Source: Mortierella sp. BCC40632 (taxonomy: Eukaryota > Mortierellomycota > Mortierellomycetes > Mortierellales > Mortierellaceae). Taken from it: DNA of 64,000 nucleotides. The position numbers were made by a program, and so were the translations under genes. Below, piece by piece: positions 1 to 16,014 of this stretch. The stretch lies in assembly GCA_011634665.1 (NCBI GenBank), contig WAEK01000015.1, forward strand, positions 1-64,000, given 5' to 3'. The notes under the pieces were generated by a model. It did not search any database. It saw nothing but the letters and a program-made list of their open reading frames with translations, and had not been told where the DNA came from. Numbering within the stretch: position 1 is the stretch's first letter; every line of letters begins with the position of its first letter.

Positions 1-1130
1 TTAATTAGAATGTTCGGGTTTTTTTTGTCGCGGGAGGTTCCGCAAAGCTGTTCTTTCCGGCGCAGAGCTTGCGAGGTTGTTATTCTTGCCCCTGACGCCG
101 ATCATGCCCTCGGCCTGTTTCACACTTGTGTGCACCTGTTGGGAGCATTGTAAGACGAATGTAATAGAAAATTACAAATGCTTCACGAGCTTGGCCATTT
201 GCAGCCAACACTGCCTAGCATCGAGATTGTGGGTATTGCTGCCTTCTGGGATCTAGAAATAGAGTAAAGAGCAAGTACTAGTAAACCCCTACCAAACACA
301 ACTACTCCCATCGCGCTGCCATACATATAGCCTAATCAGTCACCAAGAGATGGCCCCATGTTAGTTTCCTTATTTAGAAAGCGTCCAGACAACTGAGGTT
401 TGGAAATGCCTGGAACGTTTTCTCCTTTATTCCCTTTTTAGGGAAGCTGGATATTTCAACCATTTGACTTTTGCGGAAGCTGGACGTTTTATTCGAGATT
501 CCTTAAATGGGATCGCTATGGACTTCACCTCATGATAGAGATATGTGATTACCATGATCTTGTGGAATACTCGAGGTGTACTGCGATCTGAGCCAGTCTA
601 TCGCCGTGAATAGTCGAGCCATTCTTCTTGATTTCTATGTTGCCTCGCTATAGGTTATTATTGTGAACAGTGACACTGTCACTCCTCTTCTGAAAGAAGG
701 TTATCTCTCGTGCAGAGATAATATGCTTACACAACATGAGCATAATTAGGTAGATGTGTGGAGGGTTAAGGAAATCATCGGAGTGTCTGTCCATGATGTA
801 CACAAAGAGGCATTATTGGTGTGTGCTGGGTAGCTCCAATCCTTGACTGGATGACAGGTCCGATAGAGATTGTGGGTCAGCTGGGTTTTGCTGGAGAGTA
901 CAGTGATGTGCAGACATGAACCTACACAAGTAGTGTATTTTATTGTGTGCCGGTCATCCAGTACTTTAATATTATAGGAAATGGAGTGTATGGCATCGAT
1001 CAATCACACAAGCGTAGATGAATCTCCATGAGGTTGGTAGGTTTGATTTGATCCGCAAGTTGTCAAAAGTAGGAATGTCGCATGTTTCTCAGCTGACAGC
1101 GAGATGGAATGACAGAAGGCTTGGATAAAG
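1..1130. other. Non-coding stretch, no gene seen
   Basis: No reading frame here has a recognisable protein motif, and the longest open frame (about 85 codons, minus strand) has no coding character. Base composition is ordinary, without the microsatellites that fill the next 6 kb. I see no tRNA or rRNA. It may be old intergenic or decayed repeat sequence. Confidence 0.5.
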
Positions 1131-1156
1131 ATACAGCAGCCAAGAGAACAAGCGCA

Positions 1157-1222
1157 TGAGAGAGAGGGAGAGAGAGGGAGAGAGAGAAAGAGAGAGAAAG
1201 AGAGAGAAAGAGAGAGGGAGAT
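1157..1222. repeat. GA-rich microsatellite (GAGAGGGA/GAGAAAGA)
   Basis: Imperfect purine array made of alternating gagagggag and gagaaagag blocks. It marks the start of a repeat-rich section that runs to about 6.8 kb. Confidence 0.9.
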
Positions 1223-1543
1223 GAACGAGTGAAAGGAGTCAAACGCGGAAATGGATTAAAAGAGAAGGATGGCCAGGAAGTGGTTCATTGGATTGTAGAG
1301 AAGTCAAGATGTCAAAGGACGATTTACTTTTATTTTGTATTGGGATCCTGAGCCTGTTGTTCTCTTCCTCTCTTCTAAACTGATAGGCTTGGTTGTCCGC
1401 TGGTTCCGGTGCTGGTCCTGGCCACCTGTCCACATGTCGGAAACATACCCCCCTCTTACCCTCCCAGCTACTGAGGAGAGGGGACACACCCTCCTTGGTT
1501 ACCTGGGTGGAGCACACCCCCCCTTGGAGAGCATGCTCCGGCT

Positions 1544-1573
1544 TGATCCTGATCCTGATCCTGATCCTGATCC
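1544..1573. repeat. Hexanucleotide tandem repeat (TGATCC)n
   Basis: Five consecutive copies of a 6-base unit. They make artificial Asp-Pro or Gln-Asp dipeptide tracts in translated frames, which should not be read as a protein. Confidence 0.9.
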
Positions 1574-1704
1574 CCGAGGACACGCCACCTAGCAGGGAGA
1601 GAGGTGGATAGCACCTTCTTGATGCTGGTAGGCTTCCTTTGCAACCTACCTGAAAGGTCCAAGTACCCTGTTTTGGTAGAGCAGCTCACTCGCGAGGCGC
1701 TGAC

Positions 1705-1800
1705 TCTTGTATCCAGTCCTGAGTCTGGCACTGTATCCAGTCCTGAGTCTGGCCTTGTATCCAGTCCTGAGTCTGGCCTTGTATCCAGTCCTGTGTCCAT
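1705..1800. repeat. 24-bp minisatellite, about four copies
   Basis: Tandem copies of a unit beginning TATCCAGTCCTGAGTCTGGC, the last copy degenerate. Because the unit is a multiple of three, both strands give repetitive peptides. The minus-strand frame reads as Asp/Thr/Gly/Leu repeats. No conserved flanking gene supports it as protein. Confidence 0.85.
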
Positions 1801-2035
1801 TCCTGTGTCCAGCGTTGATAGAAGCCTTGCTTCAATTGCTGTGAGTCTAACAAAAGAAAAGGAAAGAAAAGAGAGGCTGGGTAGTATTGGACCTTGAACG
1901 AAGAGCATGTAGAATGGAGTGAATGGGACTGGTGGTCTGGTGGTCTCCAATCCGAGCATTGTCACCAAACATCGGCGGAGAGACCTTGAGGTTATCTTTA
2001 TCCACCCCAAAGATAAAACGACAAGAGAAAAGAAA

Positions 2036-2183
2036 AAGAGAGAACAAAAGACAATAGACAAAAGACAAAAGACGAAGAGCAAAAGACGAAGAGCAAAAGA
2101 CAAAGAGCAAAAGACAAGAAAAGAGAAAAGAGGAGAAAACACTCACTCACTCACTCACTCACTCACTCACTCACTCACTCACA
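2036..2183. repeat. Purine minisatellite followed by (ACTC)n array
   Basis: A purine stretch with repeated agacaaaagacgaagagcaa-type units runs from about 2036 to 2130. It is followed by eleven copies of the tetranucleotide ACTC at 2140-2183. Confidence 0.85.
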
Positions 2184-2577
2184 CGAGAGGAAAGCTGGAG
2201 TCGAACTTGTCGATGGACCTTAGCACTACCACACTACCCTGTAGGGAAGCCATTTTCACAGCTGTACCTACCAATGACTCTGAGTTCCAGGACAAGGCTG
2301 GCCTGTGCTGGAGTGGGGCAAGAGTGGAGTAAGAGCGGAGGTGAAGAAAGAAGAAGGTGGCGGCGGTGAAGAAGGATAGAGGTGAACGCCAAAGCAAAGA
2401 AGGAGGGAAAACAAGTCTCTCATGACTGGCAAAGAGAAAGAGAGCACGCAAGAATAGCAGATAACTCTGGTCCTAGACTCGTTTCGTTCAGGACCTAGCA
2501 CAAGGCCCTCTGCCTTCTCTCGCTGTTCTGCTCTGTCTGCCCCGAGAGAGAGAGAGGACAAAAAAAAAATCAAAAGA

Positions 2578-2868
2578 AACTGTTGAAAAAAGAGAAACAG
2601 AGAGCGACTATGGTCTTTCATGAGGGGAAGGCTACCAGAGCGAGGAAGGCTCCATCAAGGGTGTGGACCACTGGCATTCACCGAGATGCGAACAGTGTTG
2701 ATAACTATCGCCAAACGTTCAACAAACAGCCTACCAGGCTGGATCACCACGGGAAGACAGAGACAGTCGATGGAAGGGAGGCAGGTTGGAGAGAGCGGAA
2801 GAAAATTCGGCTAGTTGGTCACTGTCCGGCGACGCCTTTCTCTTGTTCATGGTATGCAATGCCTCTCT
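2578..2868. repeat. Inverted repeat B, left arm (partner 3418-3713)
   Basis: About 290 bases that reappear in reverse complement at 3418-3713 with clear but diverged identity along the whole length. For example, ttgaaaaaagagaaa at 2583-2597 pairs with 3697-3711. Open frames on opposite strands in the two arms start alike (MVFHEGKATRA), which reflects the shared DNA and not a proven gene. The 549-bp spacer is unrelated single-copy sequence. The structure fits a fold-back or MITE-like element. Confidence 0.75.
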
Positions 2869-2966
2869 CTCGTCTCTGCCTCGCTTTCATGATTGGTCAT
2901 GCGCAGACCCCTGATCGTTCAAAGGTTTTTCTTCCCAGCGCCTTTGATCCACCTCTCTTGCCTTCT

Positions 2967-2989
2967 ATCCTTGTGCAGGTGCAAGAATT
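2967..2989. repeat. 23-bp dispersed repeat, copy 1
   Basis: A 23-base string starting ATCCTTGTGCAGGTGCAAGA occurs here and identically at 40011-40033, 37 kb away. Both copies lie in intergenic DNA. A 16-base direct repeat (acctctcttgccttct, 2951-2966 and 2991-3006) brackets this copy. Confidence 0.7.
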
Positions 2990-3417
2990 CACCTCTCTTG
3001 CCTTCTGGTCTGGCTCGCCTCGATGGCCACTTGACTCTGTCGCTCTGTTTCCAAGAACTCACAGAGCTTAGCTCCGAACCTTTGTTGGAAAGACATGTGT
3101 TCTCTTTGGTCTGGGGTTGATTTTCTTTTTTTCTTTTTTAAATATGACAACTCTACAGGAGTGAATAGGCTTGGTGAGTCTGTTTCCCTGTCAGATTATT
3201 TTTTTCCAAGAGGTGTCAGAGGCAGGATGTATACTGCGACTCCCTCGGCTGTTAGAGAACACTTTCGGCGTATCTGCTTCTTCAAGCATATTGTGCGCCG
3301 TCGACACTTGACTCTTCTTTCAGCAACATATACCGTAAGGCTGACTCTATTGTTTTTATTATCTTTTTTTCTCTCTCTCTTTCTTCCCCTTCCCCTTCCC
3401 CCAAAAAAAAAAAAAAG

Positions 3418-3713
3418 AGGCACTACATGTCATGAACAAGAGAATGGGGTCGCTGGACAGTGACCAGCTAGCCAGTTACTCGCTACATTTTCTTCCGCTC
3501 TCCCTAGTCTGCTTCCCTTCAATCGGCTGTCTCTGTCTTCTCGCGGTAATCCAGCCTGGCGGCTGTCTTTTGAGCGACTGACGATGGTAATCATCACTGT
3601 ACACGTCTTGATGAATGCCAATGGTCCACGCCCTTGGTGGAGTCTTCTTAGCTCTGGTAGCCTTCCCCTCATGGAAGACCACAGTCGCTCTCTATTTCTC
3701 TTTTTTCAACCAG
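3418..3713. repeat. Inverted repeat B, right arm (partner 2578-2868)
   Basis: Reverse-complement partner of 2578-2868. Similarity fades into a CT/CA microsatellite outside 3713 and into a poly-A run inside 3418, so low-complexity tracts bound both ends. Confidence 0.75.
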
Positions 3714-3777
3714 CGCCCTGCGATTTTTTATTTTCTCTCTCCCTCTCTCTCTACGCACACAGACACACACGCACACA

Positions 3778-3779
<2 letters not shown>

Positions 3780-3848
<69 letters not shown>
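3780..3848. repeat. (CT)n microsatellite
   Basis: Uninterrupted CT dinucleotide array of about 69 bases, preceded by a short CA array at 3758-3779. Confidence 0.95.
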
Positions 3849-3851
<3 letters not shown>

Positions 3852-3970
3852 ACTATCCTTGTTTGTTGTTGTTGCTACTGCCGATGCTGTTGTCGTTGTT
3901 GACTGTTGGACGTGCTGGTGGATGCAGTTGACTCACACATCCTGTACCCTGTACCCTGCACCCTGCACCT
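3845..3970. repeat. Inverted repeat C, left arm (partner 4392-4505)
   Basis: Roughly 120 bases with a reverse-complement copy at 4392-4505. The best block is gctggtggatgcagttgact here against the complement of agtcaacagcatccaccagc there, flanked by similar GTT/GTTGCT-rich and CCTGCACCCTGCA tracts. The spacer of about 420 bases is single copy. This pair sits beside pair B and inside pair A. Confidence 0.65.
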
Positions 3971-4391
3971 CCCTGTAACATGCACCCTGCGTCGAAGATC
4001 TGTTTCCCCACAGTAGCAAACAAAGTGTTCTGTCCAAAAGACCCAGCGACCCTCGGGATGGCTGGACATTCCTTGTGTACTCTATTCTACTCAATGAGGT
4101 CAAGAGGGCAAAAGGCAAAAGTGCGCAGCCTTGGCAGCCAAGCAGACCGAGAAATGTGAGACAGGCCAAGGGTCCGTGCCACGCGAAAAAGGCAAGACGC
4201 GAAAGAGAGGCAGTGGCGGCAACAGACGACTGATCAGAGACTGATCAGAGAGGAAACCATTACGAGGCCGGAAAAAGTGCCGCAGTCGCTAGATTTTTTT
4301 TTTTTTTTACCTACCATGAAATGGGGTATACCTCTCAGCATGGACAAGGTGAAAAAAGAATCCATGAGGGGGCAATATCAGTGCATTGATG

Positions 4392-4505
4392 CAGGGTGCA
4401 GGATGCAGGATGTAGGATGAGCGAGTCAACAGCATCCACCAGCATGTTCAACGGGCAACAGCGGCAACAGTAGCGGGACTAGCAATAACAACAACAAAAA
4501 AAAAT
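4392..4505. repeat. Inverted repeat C, right arm (partner 3845-3970)
   Basis: Reverse-complement partner of 3845-3970. It starts in short degenerate 10-bp units (gcaggatgca-like) and ends in a poly-A/GA tract. Confidence 0.65.
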
Positions 4506-4537
4506 GAGAGAGAGAGAGAGGGTGGGTAGGTGGGTCA

Positions 4538-4680
4538 AAGAGCGAGAGTGGGAGAGGACTAGAGGGTGAGTGGGAGAGGACTAGAGGGTGAGTGGGAGAG
4601 GACTAGAGGGTGAGTGGGAGAGGACTAGAAGGTGAGTGGGAAAGGACTAGAAGGTGAGTGGGAGAGGACAAGAAGGTGAG
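4538..4680. repeat. 22-bp tandem repeat, about six copies
   Basis: Consecutive copies of a 22-base unit starting agagggtgagtgggagagga. The first copies are nearly exact and the later ones carry A for G changes. It then decays into shorter GTGAGTGGGA units up to about 4745. Confidence 0.9.
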
Positions 4681-5651
4681 TGAGAGTGAGGGTGGGAGAG
4701 TGAGGGTGGGAGAGTGAAGGGGGAGGGGGAGGAAGGTGAGTGGATCTGAGAGAGAATGAGAGAAGGTGGGAGAGTAAGATGGGGAGAGAGAAAGAGAATG
4801 AATCGTTTTGGCTGGTCAATAGTAATCGCCTTCCCTTCCTTTCCGCTGCCTATCAGCTGTCTTACCATTCTTTCGATTCAGATCTTACTATTCAGATTCG
4901 CTTATTCCGTTTAAGCTACTCGCCTTGTCTGAATACCGCTCAGAATTTTATAGTCGGCCATTTTTGGTCAGCTCCGGCCCTCCCTTTTTTTTCATGGGTC
5001 ATGGCTATCAAGCTGAGGACAATGACTCTGTCAGGAAGAGAGAAAGTAGTTCGAAGCCTGGCTTGGGTCTTTTGGTTTGATGTTTGGTTCGATGGCGAAC
5101 TCGCCTCTTGCCCAAGTCAAAGAGTAAGAATAAAGTAGTAGTAATATTAAAAAAAAAAAACTTACTCGTGTCAATGGGATCGGATACAGCCAGAACTGAA
5201 TTCTGATGGTTCTAGTCCCAGTCTGAAGGCAGCAGACCTTTCTTTTTTTTTCTGCCGCCGTGCGTGAACCATCTTCCTCCTCTCTCCCACCCGCTGGCCT
5301 AGATGCTTCCACTATTTCTTTTCCCTTTTCTCTCTCTCCTCCACCTCTTTCTCTTTCTTTCTTACCACCTCGCCTTCACTACCCACCTCACCTCACCTTT
5401 CTCATCTCTCTCTCTCACTGCCTCCTCCACTACACCTCAACAACCACTTTCATCCACACTCAACAACCACCCCCCTCCACACTTGGCAACCACTTTCCTC
5501 AGCGCTCGACAGCCACTCCCTTCAGCACTCAACAACCACCCTCAACACCTACCTTTGGCAGACACCTTGGCAACAACCTTCAACAACATCCTTGACAGCT
5601 ACTCTCGACACCAGCCCATGAGAGACCGCATGGTACAGGATTTATTGTTTA

Positions 5652-6181
5652 GGTAGGTACAGCTGCGAGAGCGGCTTTCCTACGGGGTAGTAAGGGAATC
5701 CCAAGGCCCTCCGTCAATGTTCAAGACTCCCTGGTTGAGGTGTTGGTTTGCCTTCTTTTTTTGCTTTTTTGTTTCTTGCTTGCTTGTTTTTTTCTTTTTC
5801 TTTTTTCCTTTTTTTTTCTTTTGTCCTTGTGCCAAGGGTTAGGGTATGCCAGTGATCCCACAGGAGATAAGAGGATGTAGGCTTTGTGGAGGGAGTTGGG
5901 GAGGCTCCTGACTTGGACCTCTTCACTCCATTCTTGGTTTGCTTGTTGGCCCGGTTGGGACAGCCTTCTCCTTCCCTTCACTCCTCATTCTCTTCGTTCA
6001 AGAGCCCATACTACCCTGCTCCACCTTTTTTTTTTGTTGGATTTGTTGCAATAGATGCGAGCCAACAGAACCGGACCTCCACCTAGACAGCAGAGACGAT
6101 ACGGAGCATCTCAAGAATAGCACAACAAGGCATGGAGCGATGCAGTGCTACACGATACGACAAGGTCTTTCAGGTAGGTTG
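5652..6181. repeat. Inverted repeat A, right arm (partner 1640-2272)
   Basis: Reverse-complement partner of 1640-2272, with the matching blocks in mirrored order at 5652-5665, 5672-5690, 5991-6016 and 6167-6181. The sequence upstream (about 5260-5640) is a C/T/A-rich stretch with many caacaaccac-like units and no convincing protein. Downstream, an open frame at 6348-6638 and AATAAA-like motifs near 6635 and 6684 could belong to a decayed transcription unit, but I cannot identify it. Confidence 0.6.
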
Positions 6182-6329
6182 AGAGATCGACCTGCCGGCG
6201 CAACGCTAGGTGAAATCCCTTCTTCTCTCCTTTCCAGGAGGAGGTGGGCCTCCAGTAGGGTGGGGCCCCCACACAGGGGCGGATCGAGCCACGGTGACCT
6301 CAGAGGCCCAGTGCTGATGGGGTCATCAA

Positions 6330-6356
6330 GGTAGGCAAGGTGTCCTCTTGCCTACC
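6330..6356. repeat. Perfect 10-bp stem hairpin
   Basis: GGTAGGCAAG at 6330-6339 and its exact reverse complement CTTGCCTACC at 6347-6356, separated by a 7-base loop. It is not followed by a T-run and lies in non-coding sequence. No function can be assigned. Confidence 0.7.
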
Positions 6357-6702
6357 GGCTCCAAGGGGGGGGGGGCAAGGAGTGGGCGAGCTCCTTGGTG
6401 GGGTGGGGTGAGGGGTGAGGTGAGAGAGGCTGGAGGCCCACAAGAGAGGGATGGAGTAGTTGGGGGGAGAGCATCAAGAGCACAGCGCTGTCTAATGAAT
6501 TCTTTACTCTTTGACCACTCTTGTAGGCACGAGCACAAGACGTGGTCTGACGGACAGGCAGAAGCAGCGGGCCAAGAAGAACTAGCAGCCAACAAGGGGA
6601 GTCTGGACTGGAGGTCTATAGAAGTGATATCGCAATAAACAGCCTCTTGACATCCAAACTTGAGCTGTGGTCCAAACATTGTAATAAACCTTTGTAAGAG
6701 TC

Positions 6703-6703
<1 letters not shown>

Positions 6704-6769
<66 letters not shown>
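6704..6769. repeat. (CT)n microsatellite
   Basis: CT dinucleotide array of about 66 bases, essentially uninterrupted. Confidence 0.95.
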
Positions 6770-6770
<1 letters not shown>

Positions 6771-6771
<1 letters not shown>

Positions 6772-9012
6772 GAGCGCATGTGTTCTCTCTATGGTTCTCA
6801 CCTTAACCAGGTCTTCTTTTGTGCCGCCTCGGACACAGTATGAATTTTAATATCCTCCCTACTCTTGAAGATGTGCGGATCAAACCCACAGGCTTTTTTT
6901 TTTTTTTTTTTTTTTTTTTTAGTCGCTATCGGTCTGCTGGTCTTCACATCGTATGTCGATTGCACAGGCCTGTGCATGAGCTCACTCTGTCTACTCTAGA
7001 ACCTCAAGCTCGGCTTCCATCGCTCAGCGGTGGTATTGTCATGACGAGTATGTCTGCACTTTCGCTCTCTTGTCAGAGTAGCGCGATGGTGGAAATGAAA
7101 AGAACCTTCATGAGTCAGATCGCGATAGGATAGCTATCAGGTTTAGTGCTGGTACCAGTGCTGCTGTCAGCTTAATTGTCAGCATTGCTCGTGGTGATGA
7201 CTTTTGGATTTCACTGTAGGGACGCTGCTTGAAGCTAAAGAGGATATTGCAGTCCTAACAAGGATCTGAAGTATTGGTTTGCGCGTTCTTGGCACAATCT
7301 GCAAAGTTTGGCGAGGAAATTTTCTTCTACGATGAGAAGAGAGAGAGAGCTAGGTGAACTGATAGCAAACTGAATTTTGGAGAGTATGGGTAGGATGATG
7401 GTGATTGAACCAAAGCGTGAGCAAGAACAGAGCAAGGGTATGAGTAAATAGTATTGTAATGAACATGAACAACAACACGGATTGAGATCAAATGGATAGG
7501 AAATGATTATGGGAGTAGAAATTGTCATAGACATGGATAAGATTGTGTCGAAAAAATACCTTCTTTGTCCTCACCCTGACCTCACTCCACTCCTTCTACA
7601 CATTCGGAAACAGAGCGTGAGTGCAACTCTTTTAGCTGCTCATGGTATGACGGGCGATCTACACTGACTCATTTTCGACATTTTCTGGGAGTAATCTCTT
7701 ACAAAAAAAAAAAAAAAAAAAAAAAAATACCCAAGAGCAGACTGAAAACAATTGAAGTGTATAAATTTGGCAGTAGACTTATTGTAGCCAAGGTGAGAGC
7801 TATTTAGGGGACCTCTTGAGGTAAAGGTATCTTTTAATCTAGTCACAGACCAACCTTAGTTTGCATGGAGTCTCTTCGATTGACAGAAATGGGATCAGAT
7901 CTGGGAGAGTTCGTCCGACAGCCCGAGAGATGTAGAGTGAAAAGACTTACATTTCTATTTGTTCCAAGTCCTAGAAAGAGCTAGTCTGGCACGATAAGAA
8001 TAGATCAGTGGCCACACCTCTTTGTGAAGCACGGGGCCATTTACTCATTTATTCCTGGAGGAGTTAATACGCTACAATCGTCGTATGAAGACTGATTAAT
8101 GACTGACATGACTGACTGCCCCTTTGGATCATCGATTGAAGCGTCCTTACCAAAAGATGGACAGAGCTCATAGGTAATGATTACTCCTCTGGAACACCCC
8201 TTGGACCCCCACGGGATTCTATTGATTCCGCTGGGCGAGGCGAGGCAAAGACAGAGTGTCACCAGCTGGAATAATTTACAGGGATGTAACAATAGAAGTT
8301 ACATTGATGTAAATCAGAGGCATCACTTTTTTTTCCCTCCAATCCATAAGGATAACTGTCTAGTGAAGATGGGGCTCATACTCGAACGACCAGGCAAAAA
8401 ACAGAGTACTCCTGAGATTCTGTATTTTTCTGTAGAAGGCAAAAAACTTTTGGCGAGTCCAGTGCACACCTCTCATGGTCACCATGGTCGATGGGTCAAG
8501 AGCTAGGAATAATTGCCAATGTCGTCTTTGTGGCAGGCAAGAGTGATTTGTACTCCCAAAGCGTTGTCATTCTAGCGCAAAAAACAACAGTATACACATA
8601 GCCATCCATCCAGACTTTAGCACAGTCTACATGTTCCAATTCTAATGCGAGAAAACTTGTAGGGCAGCATGCCGAGAGATATTTTTTGCTCCACTACAAC
8701 CTCACGATCAGATAAACTCTGTAGGGACAGAAAGTGGATATGGGAAATGGATTCGTGTGAGCAAAGCTTAATGAAAGACAAAATCTATCTCCGTTCAGCG
8801 AACTTTTGAGTATTGGCCATGCAGACTTTTGACAGACATGACTAGAAACCAGATCGGTAGCAACCTGAGCTCTCTTCCTCTCTCTCTCTCTCTCTCTCGT
8901 TCAATCCCGTCCCGTCCCTCTATTATTCGCCTACGACTCAATTTTAGTTTATTTATCCGATGCAAAAAAAAAAACAAAATAAAATAAAAATGAAAAATAA
9001 AAAAGAATCCTT
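6771..9012. other. Intergenic region with homopolymers, no gene seen
   Basis: The stretch downstream of the deubiquitinase contains a T27 run at 6894-6920, an A25 run at 7703-7727, a short CT array near 8878-8898 and a 19-bp dispersed motif at 7352-7370. Open frames are short and have no coding signature. The last few hundred bases before 9013 are probably the 3' untranslated region of the minus-strand gene. Confidence 0.5.
7352..7370 (+). repeat. 19-bp motif shared with the ends of the large palindrome
   Basis: AGGTGAACTGATAGCAAAC occurs here and identically at 55132-55150. The complement of 50758-50776 differs from it only in its last two bases. All three copies lie next to a purine/pyrimidine GAAGAG-type tract, so this is probably a decayed copy of the terminal sequence of the same repeat family. 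Confidence 0.65.
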
Positions 9013-14068
<5,056 letters not shown>

Positions 14069-16014
14069 GGGATGGAACCAACAGGGCAAATACAAAGAGA
14101 GCGATGGAAGTGGAGCAAAGAAACGTGAGAGACAACACAGAGAGAGAGATAGAGATAGAGATAGAGATAGAGATTGGGAGAGAAAAAGAGAGACGTATGG
14201 CGTGTGCGTGCGTGTGTGGGGGAGGAGGAGGGCGATGAACAGCAGGCACAACAACCGGAAAAGAGAGAAAGAGAGAGTGGGTGAGTTCGTGTAAGTGTTT
14301 AGTGTTGTGGTGTGTGTGGGAGAGGGAAGAGAGAAGGGGAGGGAGAGAAGAGGAGAGCCGGAGAAAGAGAAAGATAGAAACGAAGGACAGAGGACACGGA
14401 GGTTGGGTCGACCGTGCAACCCGCCTGGCGGTGGCCCGACAACCCATCCTCAAACCACCGTGGGTTTGCAATACTTGTGCTTCATGCATGTGGGAATGTG
14501 CGCTTCATCATCATCCACACCAGGTTCATCACAACGAATCAGTTGCCATCCCATTATGTTGTCCTCCATCAGTCAACTCGCCCTGATCAGCAACCAACAA
14601 ACCAAAACGACTGCGTAGACACTATGAGGCTTGTGCTCTCTAGAGCTCTCTGCTAGTTCAATGCTTGGCCAAGCCTGCTCTCTCCAAGAGTGATCCGAGG
14701 CAGAAGGCTGCCTCACCGTGTTGCTTTTGTGTTCCTCCACTGGAAGAGTGCTGTGCTCGTTGGAGTGTGCGATTTTGGTCTGGTCTTCCTGATGGTCTAA
14801 ACAAACAGAAATCGCCTTTTTTGTTCATCACTTTCACATTCCCTCTTTTGCCCCTGTTCTCATCTCCCATTCATACTCTTCCGTGTTCTTCACAGTTGGA
14901 GCGTGTTTGTAACAGATTGGGTGAATGGATTCACTGGACGCAAGACTCCCATCCAAACATTGATGGTTATATCCGGTATTCCAAACAAAAGTCAAGGTAT
15001 ACAGAATCTTTAGAAGGATAGAAAGCAGTGTGCGTTGGTGTGAGAATTTTGACACGAAGTGACACCTCCCTATTTTCGTAGTAACCTCATTGGCTATCCA
15101 CTCAGTCGCCCAACGATCTATGGAGCACGGTGTTCTCGCGTCTTTGCGTTCTTGAGTGTTTATTTATTTATTTTTCAGTTTGGTGGTATCACTGATAATG
15201 GTTGATATCAGAGATGGACTAAGTAGGTGGAGGTTGTCAAGGACTTTTCTCTTTCTCTCTCCATCTCTCTCTGTTTCTTTTTTTTTTTTTTTTTTTTTTT
15301 TTTTTGCCTTGGTTCCCTCCTCGCTTACTCCTGAAATTGTCCTCGCCAATCACAGTCAGAGCCCTGCCGTTGTTCGACCTCCACAGTAATTTCTTTAGCA
15401 TGCTTTGGGGGTCGTATTTTCTCTTCTCCAAAAACCGGTAAAGCACAAAAATGGGACGAAGTACCAGTATTCTAAGCTTGCAAGCTGTCCAACAAGACCC
15501 GTCACAGACACAGGAAGTGAATGAGTCTTTACAGCCTACTTAGAACATCATTAGCTACTATAGTCTGTCACACTGACAGAAACCCGCAATTGCTCCGTGC
15601 CTACAAAAAAAAGGGGGCTGCCTTGATGAACTGTGATTATTTTGGGATTCACGAAACGTTCAAAGATCGCCTTGGCAGCCTTTTCTACAACTCCCGTCGT
15701 AGCGTCAGCAATGGACAGAGAGCTCCATTGTTTATATTTTCTCAACTAGAACCATTGAAAATTGTTGTTCTTTCAAATCTATTGTTTTATCGTTGCATAG
15801 TCGAAACTCGAGAAAAAAAAAATGACAATGAGTGCCAGTGTCAGGCCAAGGCAGAGAGCTGCATAAATCCCCTTGATACTTTTTCAAAAACATTTGCTTG
15901 CTAACCATCTAACCCTCTTCCTATTCCAGGATTAAGTATGATGGTCAGTGTAAATGAGACCGTGGAGCAAACCGGCCACTCTATAATCTCATCTAAAGGG
16001 CTTTATTTGACATG
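14069..16014. other. Intergenic region between two minus-strand genes
   Basis: It holds the presumed promoter of the deubiquitinase, with a hexanucleotide (AGAGAT)n array at 14136-14176 and GT- and GA-rich tracts up to 14400, in the position of a leader. A T-run lies at 15279-15305. Apart from the possible integrase fragment at 15551-15745 I see no coding sequence. The end nearest 16015 should be the 3' region of the RING gene. Confidence 0.5.
15551..15745 (-). pseudogene. Possible retrotransposon integrase-core fragment
   Basis: A 64-codon minus-strand frame contains AKAIFERFVNPKIITVHQGS. This resembles the region of Ty3-type integrases where a helix leads into a strand and the D-x-GS motif. 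Here the Asp is replaced by His, and the frame loses resemblance right after GS. No reverse transcriptase, protease or LTR is visible nearby. It could also be chance similarity. Confidence 0.3.

Larger units (their letters stand above)
1640..2272. repeat. Inverted repeat A, left arm (partner 5652-6181)
   Basis: Three separated blocks reappear in reverse complement and in the mirrored order in the partner arm. The 15 bases at 1642-1656 match 6167-6181 exactly. The block at 1879-1904 matches 5991-6016 imperfectly. Blocks at 2232-2251 and 2259-2272 match 5672-5690 and 5652-5665. The sequence between blocks is diverged and was filled by a minisatellite and an ACTC array, so this is an old pair of repeat copies. 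The family is unknown to me. Confidence 0.6.

Noticed and set aside
1705..1800. CRISPR-like direct repeats
   Set aside because: The units are contiguous without spacers and the window is eukaryotic; it is a minisatellite.
1468..2142. Long minus-strand frame with Asp/Thr/Gly/Leu repeats (224 codons)
   Set aside because: It is created by a 24-bp minisatellite and a hexanucleotide array, has no domain and no conserved start, and overlaps a repeat arm.
5260..5656. Two overlapping Thr/Pro/Asn-rich frames of 111-117 codons
   Set aside because: Both follow a C/A-rich degenerate repeat; neither frame shows a protein motif, and open frames exist only because TAA/TAG/TGA are rare in such composition.
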